DNA from: Ophiostoma sp. CBS 140.51
Taxonomy: Eukaryota; Ascomycota; Sordariomycetes; Ophiostomatales; Ophiostomataceae
Length of the DNA stretch: 64,000 nt
Assembly (NCBI GenBank): GCA_029298735.1
Contig: JANSLP010000026.1
Location: forward strand, 124,001-188,000
Reading direction: 5' to 3'
Each line of letters starts with the position of its first letter. The first letter of the stretch is position 1. The notes under the pieces were generated by a model that had not been told where the DNA came from, searched no databases, and worked only from the letters and a program-made list of their open reading frames with translations. Shown in pieces: positions 10,286 through 21,905 of the stretch. A program made the position numbers and the translations under genes.

Positions 10286-11337
10286 TGTGTATGCAGTTTG
10301 TTGGGCTGTGAAATGGATTGCCCCGTTTGCGGTTTGCGGCGTGGTTGAGGCTCGCTATTGTTTCCTATTCTGAGGTTCGGCTCGGCTCCTCCCAATGGCT
10401 GCTGCTTTGTGTGTACGGCGGACGCGAACAGCCGAGTTCGGAAGCCACGCTGGGGCATGTACCTTTGTACCTCTGTACCTTTCTCCCTCTCATCCCGCCT
10501 TCCTGTTGGACGTCATTCGCGACTGTTGTATTGGCCCGTGCGTTGCTGACTACTCCAGGCCGCAAAAGTAACTGCCAGCAATAGGGCATTAGAGGCCACA
10601 ACGGCCCCAACTCACAGCACTACTTGGCTACGTAGGCGGGACTTGCAGCTGTTTGCGCGTTATTGCCCCTCCATAACGGCGCGATCTCCGTGTGAGTCGC
10701 CGCCCGCCGACTGCCCTGCCGCCTGAAATCAGGATCCTGGCAGCCTAAATTACAGGGAGCAATACAGGGGTCGCGCCTGCCACGCTGCCCGACCACCACA
10801 ACAAGAGCAGAATTTTCACTTGCCGCTCACCCATAGAATATAAAAAAGTTTAAACAGTGACACGCAAAAAATATGCCCCAAATTTTTCGTTAGCCCCGCC
10901 ATCCACCGCCCACCAACACCCACTCTTTCCTCTTTTCCCCTGCACGCTTGGCTTGCTGCACAACCTGCTTTTGGTCGTGCCTTCCTAATTTTGCAATTGT
11001 TGCTGTGCTGGCAAGCGTCCTCCCTCCCCCTTCCTTGCTCTGGTAAAACCCACCACCTCCTTCCTTCCTATCGCTGTCTTTTTACGAGTGTTTGGCTATT
11101 TTGCTCTTTTTGTATTTTTCCGTTTCCCCTTTTCCTTCTCCTTCTCTTCACCACAAACCCGAAAAGCTCTTGAGGAGAGAATTCGCAAAGGACAGCAAAC
11201 CGCGCAAACGACGTCAACAGGTCCACGGCCTTTTGTGTGCTTTTTTCTGTTTTCCTCCCCCGTCGAATCCTTTTTTTCGATACTCGAGCTTTTTTTTAAA
11301 TAAATAAAAAACTCGACAACCCCCCAATACCGCCAAG
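10286..11337. promoter_or_regulatory. Bidirectional promoter between the DUF1770-like gene and eRF1
   Basis: 1,052 bases separate two divergent ATGs. The left third is GC-rich. From about 10,900 the sequence becomes pyrimidine-rich in the eRF1 sense (long T and CT tracts to 11,295), consistent with an eRF1 leader. The A-rich TTTAAATAAATAAAAAACTC lies just before the eRF1 start. No defined factor site is claimed. Confidence 0.5.
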
Positions 11338-12935
11338 ATGAGCGACCAGCAAGGCAATGAGGCCGAGAAGAACGTCAGTCATGCCTCACTTTCCTTCCCG
11401 AACGGAACATGCCCGTCTACCGATGCGAGCCTCACCTCGAATACGTCTTGCTAATACCCTCCCTAGATCGAGATGTGGAAGGTGAAGAAGCTGATCAAGC
11501 GGCTCGAAGCTGCTCGCGGCAACGGAACCAGCATGATCTCGCTGATTATTCGTGCGTGATATTTCCAAATTTCCCCACTGTCGGTCTCGTGTCTCTCGGT
11601 CAGAGACATGACTTCACGAAACAATATACTCGGCAGCCCACTAACAACCGCGCAGCTCCCAAGGATCAGGTCTCGCGTATCTCCAAGATGTTGGCTGAAG
11701 AATACGTACGTCGCAAACACCCACTATGCAAAGCTTCAGCTTCCCCACACTCACTCACTCATGACACACCACTAACATGACTTGTTCTCTTTCTCCAGGG
11801 TACCGCCTCGAACATCAAGTCCCGCGTCAACCGCCAGTCTGTCCTGTCCGCCATTACCTCCACCCAGCAGCGTCTCAAGCTCTACAACAAGGTGCCGCCT
11901 AACGGTCTCGTCGTGTACTGCGGTGAAATCTTGACCCAGGAGGGTAAGGAGCGCAAGGTCAACATTGACTTTGAGCCCTTCAAGCCCATCAACACATCCC
12001 TGTACCTCTGCGACAACAAGTTCCACACCGAGGCTCTCGCCGAGCTGCTCGAGTCCGACCAGAAGTTTGGTTTCATCATCATGGACGGTAACGGTGCTCT
12101 GTTCGGTACGCTGAGCGGTAACACACGTGAGATTGTGCACAAGTTCTCGGTCGATCTGCCCAAGAAGCACGGTCGTGGTGGTCAGTCCGCTCTGCGTTTT
12201 GCTCGTCTCCGTGACGAGAAGCGCCACAACTACGTCCGCAAGGTCGCCGAGTTGGCCGTGCAGAACTTCATCACCAATGACAAGGTCAACGTGGCCGGTC
12301 TAATTCTGGCCGGTTCCGCCGACTTCAAGAACGACCTGAACGCCTCCGACATGTTCGACAACCGTCTGGCCGTCAAGGTCATCAAGGTCGTCGACGTGTC
12401 GTACGGTGGCGAGAACGGCTTCAACCAAGCCATTGAGCTGTCGTCGGAGACCCTGGGCAACGTCAAGTTCATCCAGGAGAAGAAGCTGATTGGCAAGTAC
12501 TTTGAGGAGATCAGCCAGGACACTGGCCGCGTCTGCTACGGTATTGAGGATACCCTCAAGGCGCTGGAGCTGGGTGCCGTCGAGACGCTGATTGTCTTTG
12601 AGAACCTCGAGATTACCCGCTGGGTGCTCAAGGACAGCAACGGTGCCGATAACATCCTGCACACGACCAAGCAGCAGGAGACGGGCAACCGCGAGAAGTT
12701 CCTGGACAAGGCCACTGGCCAGGAGATGGAGATTGTCTCGCAGGAGTCGTTCCTCGAGTGGATCGCCGAGCACTACAAGGACTTTGGTACTGCCCTGGAG
12801 TTTGTGTCGGACCGTTCGACGGAGGGCAACCAGTTCGTCAAGGGCTTTGGTGGCATTGGTGGCCTGCTGCGCTACAAGGTCAACTTTGAGCAGTTGGCCG
12901 AAGTGGATGACGATGATGACTACTACGACGATTGA
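11338..12935 (+). CDS. SUP45: Peptide chain release factor eRF1
   Basis: Cytosolic class-I release factor: it reads all three stop codons in the A site and, with eRF3, triggers peptide release. Exons are 11338-11373, 11467-11551, 11656-11705 and 11799-12935 (introns 93, 104 and 93 nt; the first donor is the variant GTCAGT), giving 435 aa, the normal length. Stop-codon recognition motifs NIKS (residues 62-65) and YLCDNKF (126-132) and the catalytic GGQ (184-186) are intact. The acidic tail (DDDDDYYDD) is typical and probably contacts eRF3. Two features of the 3' side are unusual. The UGA stop is followed by C (UGAC, the leakiest tetranucleotide class) and by a 148-codon in-frame extension. A spliceable intron lies further downstream. 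Both are annotated separately and suggest autoregulation. Confidence 0.98.
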
Positions 12936-13382
12936 CAAACTGGCTCCCTCGTTGATAGCGAGGGACCTGTGGCTCAAATGTTTACAACCACGGCTTCCAC
13001 CACCACAAGCTTCAGCACCACCCCAGTCACCGCCAAGATCGAGATCGAGACAGGCCGCCACGACGACGATGACGAGTTCGCCGAGAAAGAAGACGACGGC
13101 GCCGGTAGCCGCAGCAGCTCCAACTACAGCCTCAGCAACAGCAAGGGCGGTTACGGCAGCAGCGACTACCAGCAATCGTCGACACCTCAGTCCAGTCAGC
13201 AAGATGCCCCGACCACGGCAACGACCAGGACCACGGCCTCGCCGTCATCACCGACGCCCGCCAAGCGCCCCAAGCCTCACCGACGGGGTCTTGACTCTGC
13301 GAAAGCGGCCAGTGCGGGCGGGGACCGAGGCCACCAGGTGACCCGGCCGAGCCCGCTCCGCTCCATGATGACGGCAACGTAA
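12936..13382 (+). other. In-frame readthrough extension downstream of the eRF1 UGA
   Basis: Immediately after the eRF1 TGA (12933-12935) the same frame is open for 148 sense codons to TAA at 13380-13382. By hand count 111 of the 148 codons end in G or C. The predicted tail is low-complexity: Thr/Ser-rich start (FTTTASTTTSFSTT), an acidic patch (HDDDDEFAEKEDD), a Ser/Asn/Gly/Gln stretch, then a basic Pro-rich end (KRPKPHRRG). Its last codon lies 22 nt before the splice donor at 13405. Readthrough would give a protein of about 584 aa. Caveat: other frames here are also open (one on plus to 13341), so openness alone is weak. The alternative is an ordinary 3'UTR. Confidence 0.5.
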
Positions 13383-13404
13383 ACTTGAGTCCCAAGATAA
13401 AAGG

Positions 13405-13461
13405 GTAGGTCTTCACAACTGTGCTTACCACATGATGCTATTCTTCTCTAACACCTTGTAG
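13405..13461 (+). promoter_or_regulatory. Predicted 3'UTR intron of eRF1 mRNA
   Basis: A 57-nt segment has a GTAGGT donor (13405), a TCTCTAACAC branch (CTAAC at 13448-13452) and a CTTGTAG acceptor (13461), the same size and style as the coding introns here. It lies 469 nt after the normal stop but only 22 nt after the extension stop. Established knowledge: Neurospora eRF1 mRNA has a spliced 3'UTR intron and is an EJC-dependent NMD target, so the element fits a conserved regulatory intron. Confidence 0.75.
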
Positions 13462-14362
13462 ATGACTAGATGCATTTCTTGTTTGAGGATATGTGCGACT
13501 GACCCTTTTCTGGGCAGCTTTTGTTTGTGGTGGTGCAGAGGATGAAAAAGTTTGTGGGAGAAAAAGAATTACAAAAGAAAAGAAAACCATAAAAGAACAA
13601 AAACAGTAGAAAACAGATCAGAAAATTAAATTAGGGGAAGGGGTTTGGAAATACTTAGGTCAACCAAGGAGGAGCATATAAAGTCCCCAGCTCCCCTCAA
13701 GAAATCAAAATGGCCTCAAGGCTTCTTCCTCCGATATTTTCCTCTGCACGAATAAAACTTCGTTTGAATACACAAGTCTTGTCACATGTAGGGCGTAGGG
13801 CGTGGTTGGGTGTGGATACTGCAACCGTTTGAACGACATGAACCGCGCCTGTGGGACGTTCCTGTTGCTCGTATGGACCGTATTGTCTGTTTTGCCTGTG
13901 TTTTTGGTGCATTGTCGTGCAGTTGTACGGAGGAGTAGTTTTGAGCTTCTTGCTTCGGTATATTTCTCGTTCCTGGTTTCCAATCGCGGTTGTGTGAGGG
14001 AAGAGACCCACTAAAAACTCACCAACTGTAGTCACCAGTTCCAAACGTCTCTTGTCCAGTCGCTCTTGCCATCCTGCCGCCAAACTAGCACGCCTTTTTG
14101 GTGCTGGCTTTTTGTATTTTTTTTATGGACGGCCCCGGTTGCTCTTTCCCCCTCCTTCTTGAATCCGGGCCGCTTTAAGTCTGGTTTTTCTGGTCCGTAA
14201 CATCGAAATCTTTAAAAACTACGCGCAACCTCACATAATATTAAAGGCCTTTCTTACGAGCAAGACTCACCAATTGACTGTGCCCTCACCAATCCAATCT
14301 CACACAATTCCACATATACCCAATATCATACACCACACACACACACACATAACACAGCAGAA
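13462..14362. other. Intergenic: eRF1 3' end and prephenate dehydratase promoter
   Basis: A-rich sequence at 13,550-13,640 probably includes the eRF1 polyadenylation region. The rest is the upstream region of the next gene. A minus frame at 13,697-14,083 begins with a non-ATG codon and shows no coding character. No RNA gene recognised. Confidence 0.5.
14332..14349 (+). repeat. (CA)n microsatellite in the prephenate dehydratase leader
   Basis: About nine CA units lie 13 bases upstream of the ATG at 14363, within the presumed 5'UTR. Confidence 0.8.
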
Positions 14363-15550
14363 ATGGCACGGCCGGCCGTAGCCTTTCTGGGCCCCGTTGC
14401 CTCTTATACACACCAGGTGGGTTTCCCTGTGACTCTTTTTCGATATCCGATATACCAATGCAAGACCAGGCATAAGCCCAGAGCTCGTGCCGTACCCTTC
14501 TCCTTCGTTCCCAACGTCCAATTGATGCTGACTACTCTCCCCCTCATAAGGCTGCCAGGTCTGTCTTTGCTGGCACAGACAGTGAGCTGTTACCAGTTGC
14601 CACCATCAAGGGTGTGTCTTTTATCCTCCGCCTATATGTGAACACTGCATCCAACTAACTTTCTGTCAGACGTCTTTGAGACTGTCCGCAATGGCGACGC
14701 TGCATACGGCGTTGTGCCCTTTGAAAACTCCACACACGGCCCAGTGACCTTTACGCTGGCCGGCCTCGCCGACCGGGACGGCGCATATGAAGAGCTGTCC
14801 GTCTGCGGCGAGACGTATCTGGCCGTGCACCACTATCTGCTAGGAAGGAAGCAAAAGCCGTCGACTGAAAACACAGAGGTTGACCAGTCTGCCTCCGGCG
14901 TGCCTCTGACCTCCCTCGACCACATCACCCGCATCTACTCCCACCCGCAAGCCTTTGGCCAGACCACCGCCTTTTTTCGCAAGTATTTCCCCAACGCCGA
15001 CCGCCGCCCGGAAATGATTGACGCCAGCTCAACCAGCCGTGCAGCAGAACTCGCTGCTGCCGACACGACGGGCGCCAGTGCCGCCATTTCCAGTCTGATG
15101 GCCGCTGAGACGTCGAAGCTCGACGTGCTGGCCCGCTGCATCGAAGACCGCGCGGACAACACGACACGCTTCTATGTTCTCCAAAAGAGCAAACCCAAGG
15201 CGCCGGCCACCACTCCTCCCACAACATGCCCCAAATCCTTGGTGTCCTTCACGGTGCCGCACCGCAGCCCTGGTGCGTTGGCGGACGTGCTCGAGTGTTT
15301 CCGGCGGGCCCGCCTCAACCTGACGAGCATCAACAGCTTGCCGAGTCTGGTAATGCCGTTCCACTACTTGTTCTTTATCGAGTTTGAGCATGGCCACGAG
15401 CCCGGGAGCAAGGAGGCAGAGGCAGCAGAAGCATCGACGGGAGACTCGGCGGACGAGAGAGTGGAGCGGGTGTTGTCCGAGGTGGCCAAGGTGGCAGAGA
15501 CATATCGGTTATTGGGCACATGGAACAAGCCGGAGCCATTACTGTCATAA
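14363..15550 (+). CDS. PHA2: Prephenate dehydratase
   Basis: Converts prephenate to phenylpyruvate in phenylalanine biosynthesis. Exons are 14363-14416, 14551-14611 and 14670-15550 (introns of 134 and 58 nt), giving 331 aa. The joined N-terminus reads VAFLGPVASYTHQ-AARSVF, the usual PDT opening (FLGPxGSYTHQAA). The catalytic PDT half includes GVVPFENSTHGPV (substrate loop), IYSHPQAFGQ and the conserved TRF motif (NTTRFYVL). A C-terminal ACT domain begins at about residue 230 (SLVSFTVPHRSPGALADVL, ARLNLTSINSLPS) and is expected to bind Phe for feedback inhibition. A Glu/Ala/Ser-rich insert (KEAEAAEASTGDSADE) interrupts the ACT domain before its last helix. Monofunctional, as in fungi. Confidence 0.95.
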
Positions 15551-16066
15551 GAGGCTGGGCATGGAAAGATAAACGAGGGAACTGGAACTTAAATGGCATA
15601 AAACATACAATACGGTATTTAAAACGGTATGAAAAATGATTACAATTATTTATAATACAATAAAGGAATTATTTGACAATGTGCAAATAAAAGAAAATGA
15701 TACAAATACATTTAAAGCAAGAAATAAACACCACGAATTTCCTCTTAATTTGATAGCATTAATAATGATATACCTCTCACCTCTTCAAGGTCTACGTATG
15801 ACTGTCGTTAGGATGCAGTGGTTAGGATGCAGTGCGGCGGTTGTCGTAGTTTGGTCTGCCGAGCGGCCTGGATCGGGTTCCCCACAATTTCTCCTAACTG
15901 ACCTCACTTCTTACACCTACAGCCTACAACGACATAAAGCCGTTTCTGGCCCTCCTCATAAACAAAACGCCTCGGCATCCACTCCACAACCTGTATGTTG
16001 TGAACTGCGACCATTTCTTCTCGTTCTGGGCTATAATTCTCAATTCTTCACACATACACGCCTGTC
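15551..16066. other. Intergenic between prephenate dehydratase and the HTD2-like gene
   Basis: Very AT-rich at 15,590-15,760 (3' flank and likely poly(A) region), then more balanced sequence forming the next promoter. A short direct repeat GTTAGGATGCAGT lies at 15,808-15,832. Nothing else seen. Confidence 0.6.
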
Positions 16067-17596
16067 ATGTTGTCGATATTAAGGCTGCCGGCCCCAAGGG
16101 CCATGAGGCCTCGCACATCTCTTCTCACACGTCTTTCCTCTATCACAGCCTCGGCGTTGAGCCCCGGTCCGGCATTAGCCCCGATCTCGGTAGCCATATC
16201 ACACTGCCGCGGACTGGCGACGGCCTCTGAGAATGGCCAGTCAACGCCGCGAGATGCAGCTTTCTATATGCAGCTTAACGACCAAGATCTCAACAAGGGC
16301 CTTGCCCATGAAACCAGCTTGGCCCGCGCCAGCAAACCCTTTGACGTCGAGTACCTCCGCGAGAGCATGGCCCGCCGGCCACATCGCGCCACCTATGACC
16401 ACCTGTCGCCGACGCACTCGCACCTGCTCAACATTGCACTGTACGATGTGTTGCCGCGGGGTGCACAGGCTGGTGCCGTTCCCGACAAAGATTTGGCCAG
16501 CACTCTTCTGAACCCATTTGCTCTGCCAGTCACGAAAGCGGCTGCCGGTTCATTGGAAGACCACACGCGTGTGCTGCCCGCTGGCCACCATCTCGTGTAC
16601 TACCCGCTGCAGCGGCCCATTTCACTGCTGGAACCGGACGGCACGGATCCGAATCAATCGCCCGGTATCCCCTTTGTGCGTCGCATGTGGGCGGGTGGTT
16701 CGTTGCACTTCCAGCAGCCGCAGCAGTTAGTGCTTGATGGCCAGCGGACTGTCTGTGTCGAGGGTTTGGACACGAAGAATATGGTGATGCGCGGTGGTCC
16801 TGGTAGGGAAAAAATCTTTGTGGATGTGGTTCGGCGGTACGGTTCTGGCGTGGCCAATTTGGACAGGACCAACGCAAGCCATGAAGAAGTCTTGGAGGTG
16901 GAAGACGCCGTGTGGCAGGCTCCCGCTTTGGAGGAGAGGCGGACACTTGTTTTCATGCGGGCCAAAGATGACGTGCCAGAGGGTACTCCAAAGGAGACCA
17001 CAAAGCCCAAACCGAAAGAAGAGCGGGTTATCAAAGGTGAGCCCATAGTACCGTGAACAAATTTATAGTAAGTCGCGCTCGCTGACAGTACAGCCCCTCG
17101 TGCACCACAGTACAGCTTCCCCTTCACCCCCACATCCACACTCCTCTTCCAGTTCAGCGCCCTCTCCTACAATGCCCACGCCATCCACCTCGATGTCAAC
17201 TACTGCCGCAACATCGAGGGCTACCGCGATCTGCTGGTGCATGGCCCTTTGACACTGGTGCTCATGCTGTCGGCGCTGCGTGGGAAGCTCCACGAAGTTG
17301 TGACAAAGAGTGATGTTCGGCCCCCCCTCCCCTACCGCTACATCCGCAAGTTTGATTACCGCAATATTGCACCACTCTACGCCAACGAAGAGCTCAAGGT
17401 GTGTGTGAACCGCGGTGCCCAAGACCCAGGAAAGGGCTTCGGCAAGTGGGACGTCTGGGTCGAGAACAGTCGGGGCAGTATCTGTGCTCGCGGCACGGCC
17501 ATTACCTGTCCGGACTCGTATGAGTGGACGACAAAGGATGCCGACTCGGTCAGTACTGATAATGAATGGGACGACGGTTGGTATTATGAAGAATAA
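16067..17596 (+). CDS. HTD2: Mitochondrial hotdog-fold dehydratase/hydratase, HTD2 type
   Basis: Likely a 3-hydroxyacyl-thioester dehydratase of mitochondrial type II fatty-acid synthesis. In fungal databases this family is often called mesaconyl-C4-CoA hydratase, so the exact substrate is uncertain. Exons are 16067-17036 and 17094-17596 (57-nt intron, GTGAGC donor, GACAGTACAG acceptor), giving 490 aa. The N-terminus is Arg/Leu/Ser-rich without acidic residues (MLSILRLPAPRAMRPRTSLL) up to CRGLATAS, a good mitochondrial presequence with a plausible cleavage site. The second hotdog half carries FSALSYNAHAIHLDVNYCR and LLVHGPLTLVLML, the family hydratase signature with the catalytic Asn/His. The protein is longer than yeast Htd2 owing to loop insertions. 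The unspliced frame would stop soon after residue 323, before the catalytic half, so splicing is required. Confidence 0.88.
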
Positions 17597-17911
17597 GATG
17601 AGTATATCACAGTAATATAAGGTAACGAAAATGTATTAAAAAATCATTTGAGTAAACATCAGAGGTATCGTGCTATGCATCTATGATGTAAGTGGTATGT
17701 CCCAAATTAATGATCCCGAAGTCTCTGTTCGCCTGAAATGCCATGCCAAAATATAGTATCCAAAACAAGAAAACAAATTCCAAAGAAAATATCCAAAATA
17801 AAAAGCGAGTGTCATATCCATATCAAAGCGGAGGAATAAAAAATACAGTAAGAAAACAAAATTAAGTCGACGAGTTGAAAGGATGCCAAACAAAGAAAGA
17901 GTGGCACCTCC
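17597..17911. other. Convergent 3' flanks (315 nt)
   Basis: AT-rich sequence between two converging genes. The facing 3'UTRs could overlap given the short distance. Nothing else seen. Confidence 0.6.
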
Positions 17912-20900
17912 CTAGGACTCGGTACAGATGACATACTCAGTGCCATCCTCCATCGTAAACTTCTCCAGGATTCTGGACAGGTCGGGCTCGGCGAAGAAGG
18001 CCTTCTCGAGGAACGAGCTGTCCAGCGTGCTCTCAATGGTCGTCTCCGACGCAATCTTGGGCGTCTTGGGAAGATCCCAGCTGAGACCCGAGCCGTCAAC
18101 GGGGCTGTTAAGCGCCTCGTCGTCTTGGGGAACGCGGTACGGCATATCCTCTGTGATCTGCGGCACCACCATGGTCGAGTTGACAGGCTGCTGGCGCGCA
18201 AGAGAGGAGCCGGATGCCGAAGACGACTGCTGGCCACCGCCAGACGACGACTGATCCGAGGACTGCTCGTCCGTCTGGTCCTGCATGTCCTGCTCCTCCT
18301 CCTCCATGGGAGTGGTCGTAAACATGATACCCTCGGGCATGCGGAGCTGGAGGCTGGGCCAGCCGCGCTCGCCACAGGTGTCGTACGCCTCGTCCATATC
18401 AAGAATGCAGCCCGTGTCCTGCTGCAGTTTGGTCATGTTGCGCGACATGTACGACATGATCTCCGAGGCCGCCGTCTCAATCTCGTCACGCAAAAGCGCC
18501 TTTTGACGCTCCAGGCCCGGGTCGACGACAGGGCCCGAAGGCTTCTTCTTGTGCTTGGAGGCGGTTGGCTGCGTCGGCGAAGGGGTCGGGGGGATGTCCT
18601 TGACGCAGTGCTTAAGCATCTCCTCGAGCTCCTCAGGCGAGAAGGGGTACACCAGGAGAGTGCTGTTGGTCTCAAGGCTCTTGGCCATGTAGCGCAGGCT
18701 GGTGGCGTTGAAACCGTTGTCGCCACAGTCCAGGTACAGCAGGGTCTTGTTGGCCTGTACGGCCGTGCCAAGCGTGCCCGTGCTGTCGTGTAGTCTCTGG
18801 TTGCGCACACGAAGATGTGTGAGCGTCTTGTTGTTGGCGAGGCCACGAAGGGCACGGCCAAAGCCCTTGCCCAGCTGACCATCGTCCAGCTTGCCGCAGT
18901 AACCAGAAATGTCAAGGTACCGGACAGACTGGTTCTCCTCAAAGAAGCGCTCCAGAGCCTCGACAGTGTTGTCGCTGCAGGCGTCGTCCGCAACCGGAAT
19001 AGGAGCGGTGCCAACAAGGCTCAGGTAGTCGATGAATGGATTCAAAGTCAGGGCGCCCATGAGCTGAGTGTACTTGGCCTCATCCTGAAACTCGACCATG
19101 TTCAGGTGCAGACCAAAGCGGCCGCCCCAGTTGTGGCCAAGAGCCGTGACAAAGTCCTCAATGCCGTCCTCGAGAGGGTTGCTGCTCAGGTGCAGGTGGA
19201 TGTCGTACAGACCAGCCATGGCACTGAAGATGCGGCCAGCATGGTAGCCCGTGAGGCCGCAGTTGTTCAGGACAAGGCGACGGAGAGAGTAGCCGTAGCC
19301 GCCGTTCTGCATCGAAGCCTGGCGTGCTGATAGTGTCTGTAGAAAGGTCTCCAGAGTGCGGATGGAGTCCTCATTGAGCTTGAAGTTGGAAATGTCCAAC
19401 TCCTCGAGGTACTCTAGGCGGTCGAGAACCTCGAGCGGCAGAAGTTCACCCTCAAAGGTGCCAGTGATGCAGCTTGAGAGGTTGAGCTGTCTCAGGCTGC
19501 CGACAGACTCCATGAACTGCTGGATCAGGGCGGCCGGGGCACGGCCAAAGTTCTGTGACACATCCAGCACCTGCAGCGTCCAGGCAGACTGGGAGAGGGC
19601 CTGGAACAGCATCTTCATGGACTGGTCAGACAGGCCACAGCTGGCAACATCGAGTGCCTCGAGACTGACAGCCTCCTGGCCAGGAGCAATGGTGTCCTCA
19701 AGCTGGTCGCCGGATGCCGGAGTGATGCAACCAGCCAGGCTCTCGACATCCACATCGCCGAGGAGGTTACCCCGGAGGAGAAGGCGGTTACAGCGAGTCA
19801 GACCGACAGCCAGAAGGTTCATGATAGGAACAACAAACTGGACACTGCGGCTGTTCGCGTCGCCATTTGTACGGGGGGCCGGCAGACAGTTAGTGAAATC
19901 AATCTGCCGTATTTTGCCCGAGGCAAAGGCCAGGGCATGGAACTCTTGGTGAAGAATACTGGCTTTCTGCACGAGGGACGTTTCGTGTGAGGTCAAACAA
20001 ACTCCTAGATCAAGGGGAAAGCGAAGGGGCACAAAGTGTTAGTAGATATCAAGGCACTAGTGTTACTTAGGGGGACGCCTTACCATTGCGACTCATGTAA
20101 GCGACGTTGCCCTTTCGGGAGCTGTCAAACTTGTCCAGGAGACTGGACAGGTCCACGTCACAAAAGGAGAGGGATTTGAAGTAGTCGTTGTACCGCAGGG
20201 CGCGCAGCACGGCAAGCAGCTGCAGATCCGTGTACACGCCCTTTGTGGAAGGAAGTACACGGAACTCGGGAGCAAAAGGTGTACGCCAGTTGATTTCCCA
20301 GTCCACAGGGTCGCACCTATATGCAGCATAGAAAGCAGAGAGCGTCCGCTGGAAACCACCAAAGTCCTCGCCCGCAACGATGTGTTGCGGTGTCGGGAGA
20401 CCAGCGACGTGGAACACCTCCTGGATCTGCCACTGCGTCGGCCAGGCCGGCTTCAAAAACTTGTCGGCCTTGGTGAGCGTCAGGATGATGCGGCGGTAGT
20501 GGCGACTTGACAGCTCGAGGCCAACGGGGCTCTTGAAGGGGTCACGGAACCGCATAGCGAACCGCTCATCGCGGGAAGACCAGTCGGCCGCAAAGGACTC
20601 AAGCGTGACAAGGCCGCAAGTCTGGTACTTCATCTCCAGAGCGGTCGACTGCACGGCGGAAGCGCGGCTGATCTGGATGAAGAAGCAGAGGTTGACACCG
20701 ACAACGAGGTAGTGAGATGAGACACCCTCAATCTGGCCCTTCTTGAGCTGCTTGTCGTCTGATTTGGACTTGATCCGGTCAGGGGCATTGCGGTAGACAA
20801 CAGGGAAGATCTCGGGGATGGTGTTGGTGAAGCCAGGCTCTTCGGCTTTGAAGATCTTGCGGATGCACTCCTCCACCTCGTAGTAGACACGCGAGGCATC

Positions 20901-21905
20901 GGGCTGGTCCTGGTTGCGGATCTTGACCATGGAGGCCAGCATGTCCAGGTAGTTCTCCCGGTCACGGCCGTCCTTGAAGTAGATGGTCGTGCTACAAGTG
21001 GCAATGGCGGGATATGGCAGGCGCCACCAGATCTCGATACCAAAGGGGGCACGCATGGTATCAGCGCGGAAGACGGAGATAATGGCGTGCAGAGGGATGA
21101 CATGGACCGGGTCGGCAGGCGGCAGCATCGAAGAGGGCTTGCTTGTCGTGGCGCTTTCCGGGCTCTGAGATGCAACATCAGCCAGCTGTGGCAGGGCAGC
21201 AAAAGCATCAGCCCGTGTCTTGAAGATGATGATGTAGTCAGCAGTGGCCACGAGGTAGCTTAGCCGGTTCTTAGATGACTGTGACTCGGGGTAGTCGAGT
21301 GCGGTGTGCATCTCGACGGGCTGGATGCGCCAGTCGATGACGTTGCTCGAGGAGCTGCCGCTCATGGTGGTTGAGGCCCGAGACACGCGGCTAAAGACAT
21401 CTGAGCTGGTCGAGCCGCGGCGGCTGTTGAGTTCATGGCTGGACGACATGCGCTTGTGGGATTTGCGAAGAACCTTGCGAGGGAACGTGGACATGAATTG
21501 TTGCTGTGGTGAGGTGGATGATGGTGTTATGTCGGGCGAAGTGGCAGCTGTGGCCATGGATGTGGTGGACGATGTTGCCGACTGGCGCATCGAAGAGGTG
21601 GAGCCACGGCTGAGAGTCCGCATAGCTCGTGGCATGTAGCCATGGAAGAAGCCGCTCTTGTTGCTGTCGATGGAGCTCGTGCGGGAGTTGGCGGTTAAGC
21701 CGGTCACATCGTTATGAGACTTGGACTTGCTGATGGCCGCGGCAGATGAGGCTGCGTTCGATCCGTTGCTTGTGTTCGTTGATACACTCGAAGGGGAGAT
21801 AGGCGAGATGGGAGAAATGGGCGTAAATGTGAGCGAGGGAGCAGACGGCGGCGGCATGCTGGACTGCTGCGAGCCATTGTTTCTTTTCCGGCGAAGGATA
21901 TCCAT
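17912..21905 (-). CDS. Large fungal leucine-rich-repeat protein with N-terminal PH-like region
   Basis: Exons on the minus strand are 21905-20084 and 20004-17912, with one 79-nt intron (GTAAGG donor, ATCTAG acceptor), giving 1304 aa. Residues 1-190 are Ser/Thr-rich and disordered, with Pro-Ile-Ser repeats (PISPISPISP) and many potential phosphosites. About 195-420 resembles a PH-like fold (VIDWRIQPVEMHTAL, LSYLVATADYIIIFKTR, TTIYFKDGRDRENYLDMLASM). From about 480, LRR-type repeats run to about 1060 (LQVLDVSQNFG, LEELDISNFKLN, LRRLVLNNCGLT, VRYLDISGYCGKL, LLYLDCGDNGFN), of the ribonuclease-inhibitor class. The tail is Ser/Gln/acidic with LSRILEKFTMEDGTEYVICTES at the end. The layout PH-like + LRR + disordered tail recalls CARMIL proteins, but no capping-protein motif was identified, so that is only a hypothesis. 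Function unknown. Confidence 0.85.

Noticed and set aside
12592..13341. 249-codon plus frame overlapping the end of eRF1 and the readthrough region
   Set aside because: It overlaps conserved eRF1 codons in another phase and encodes an Arg/Ser/Pro-rich shadow. It does show that open frames are common here, so it tempers the readthrough claim.
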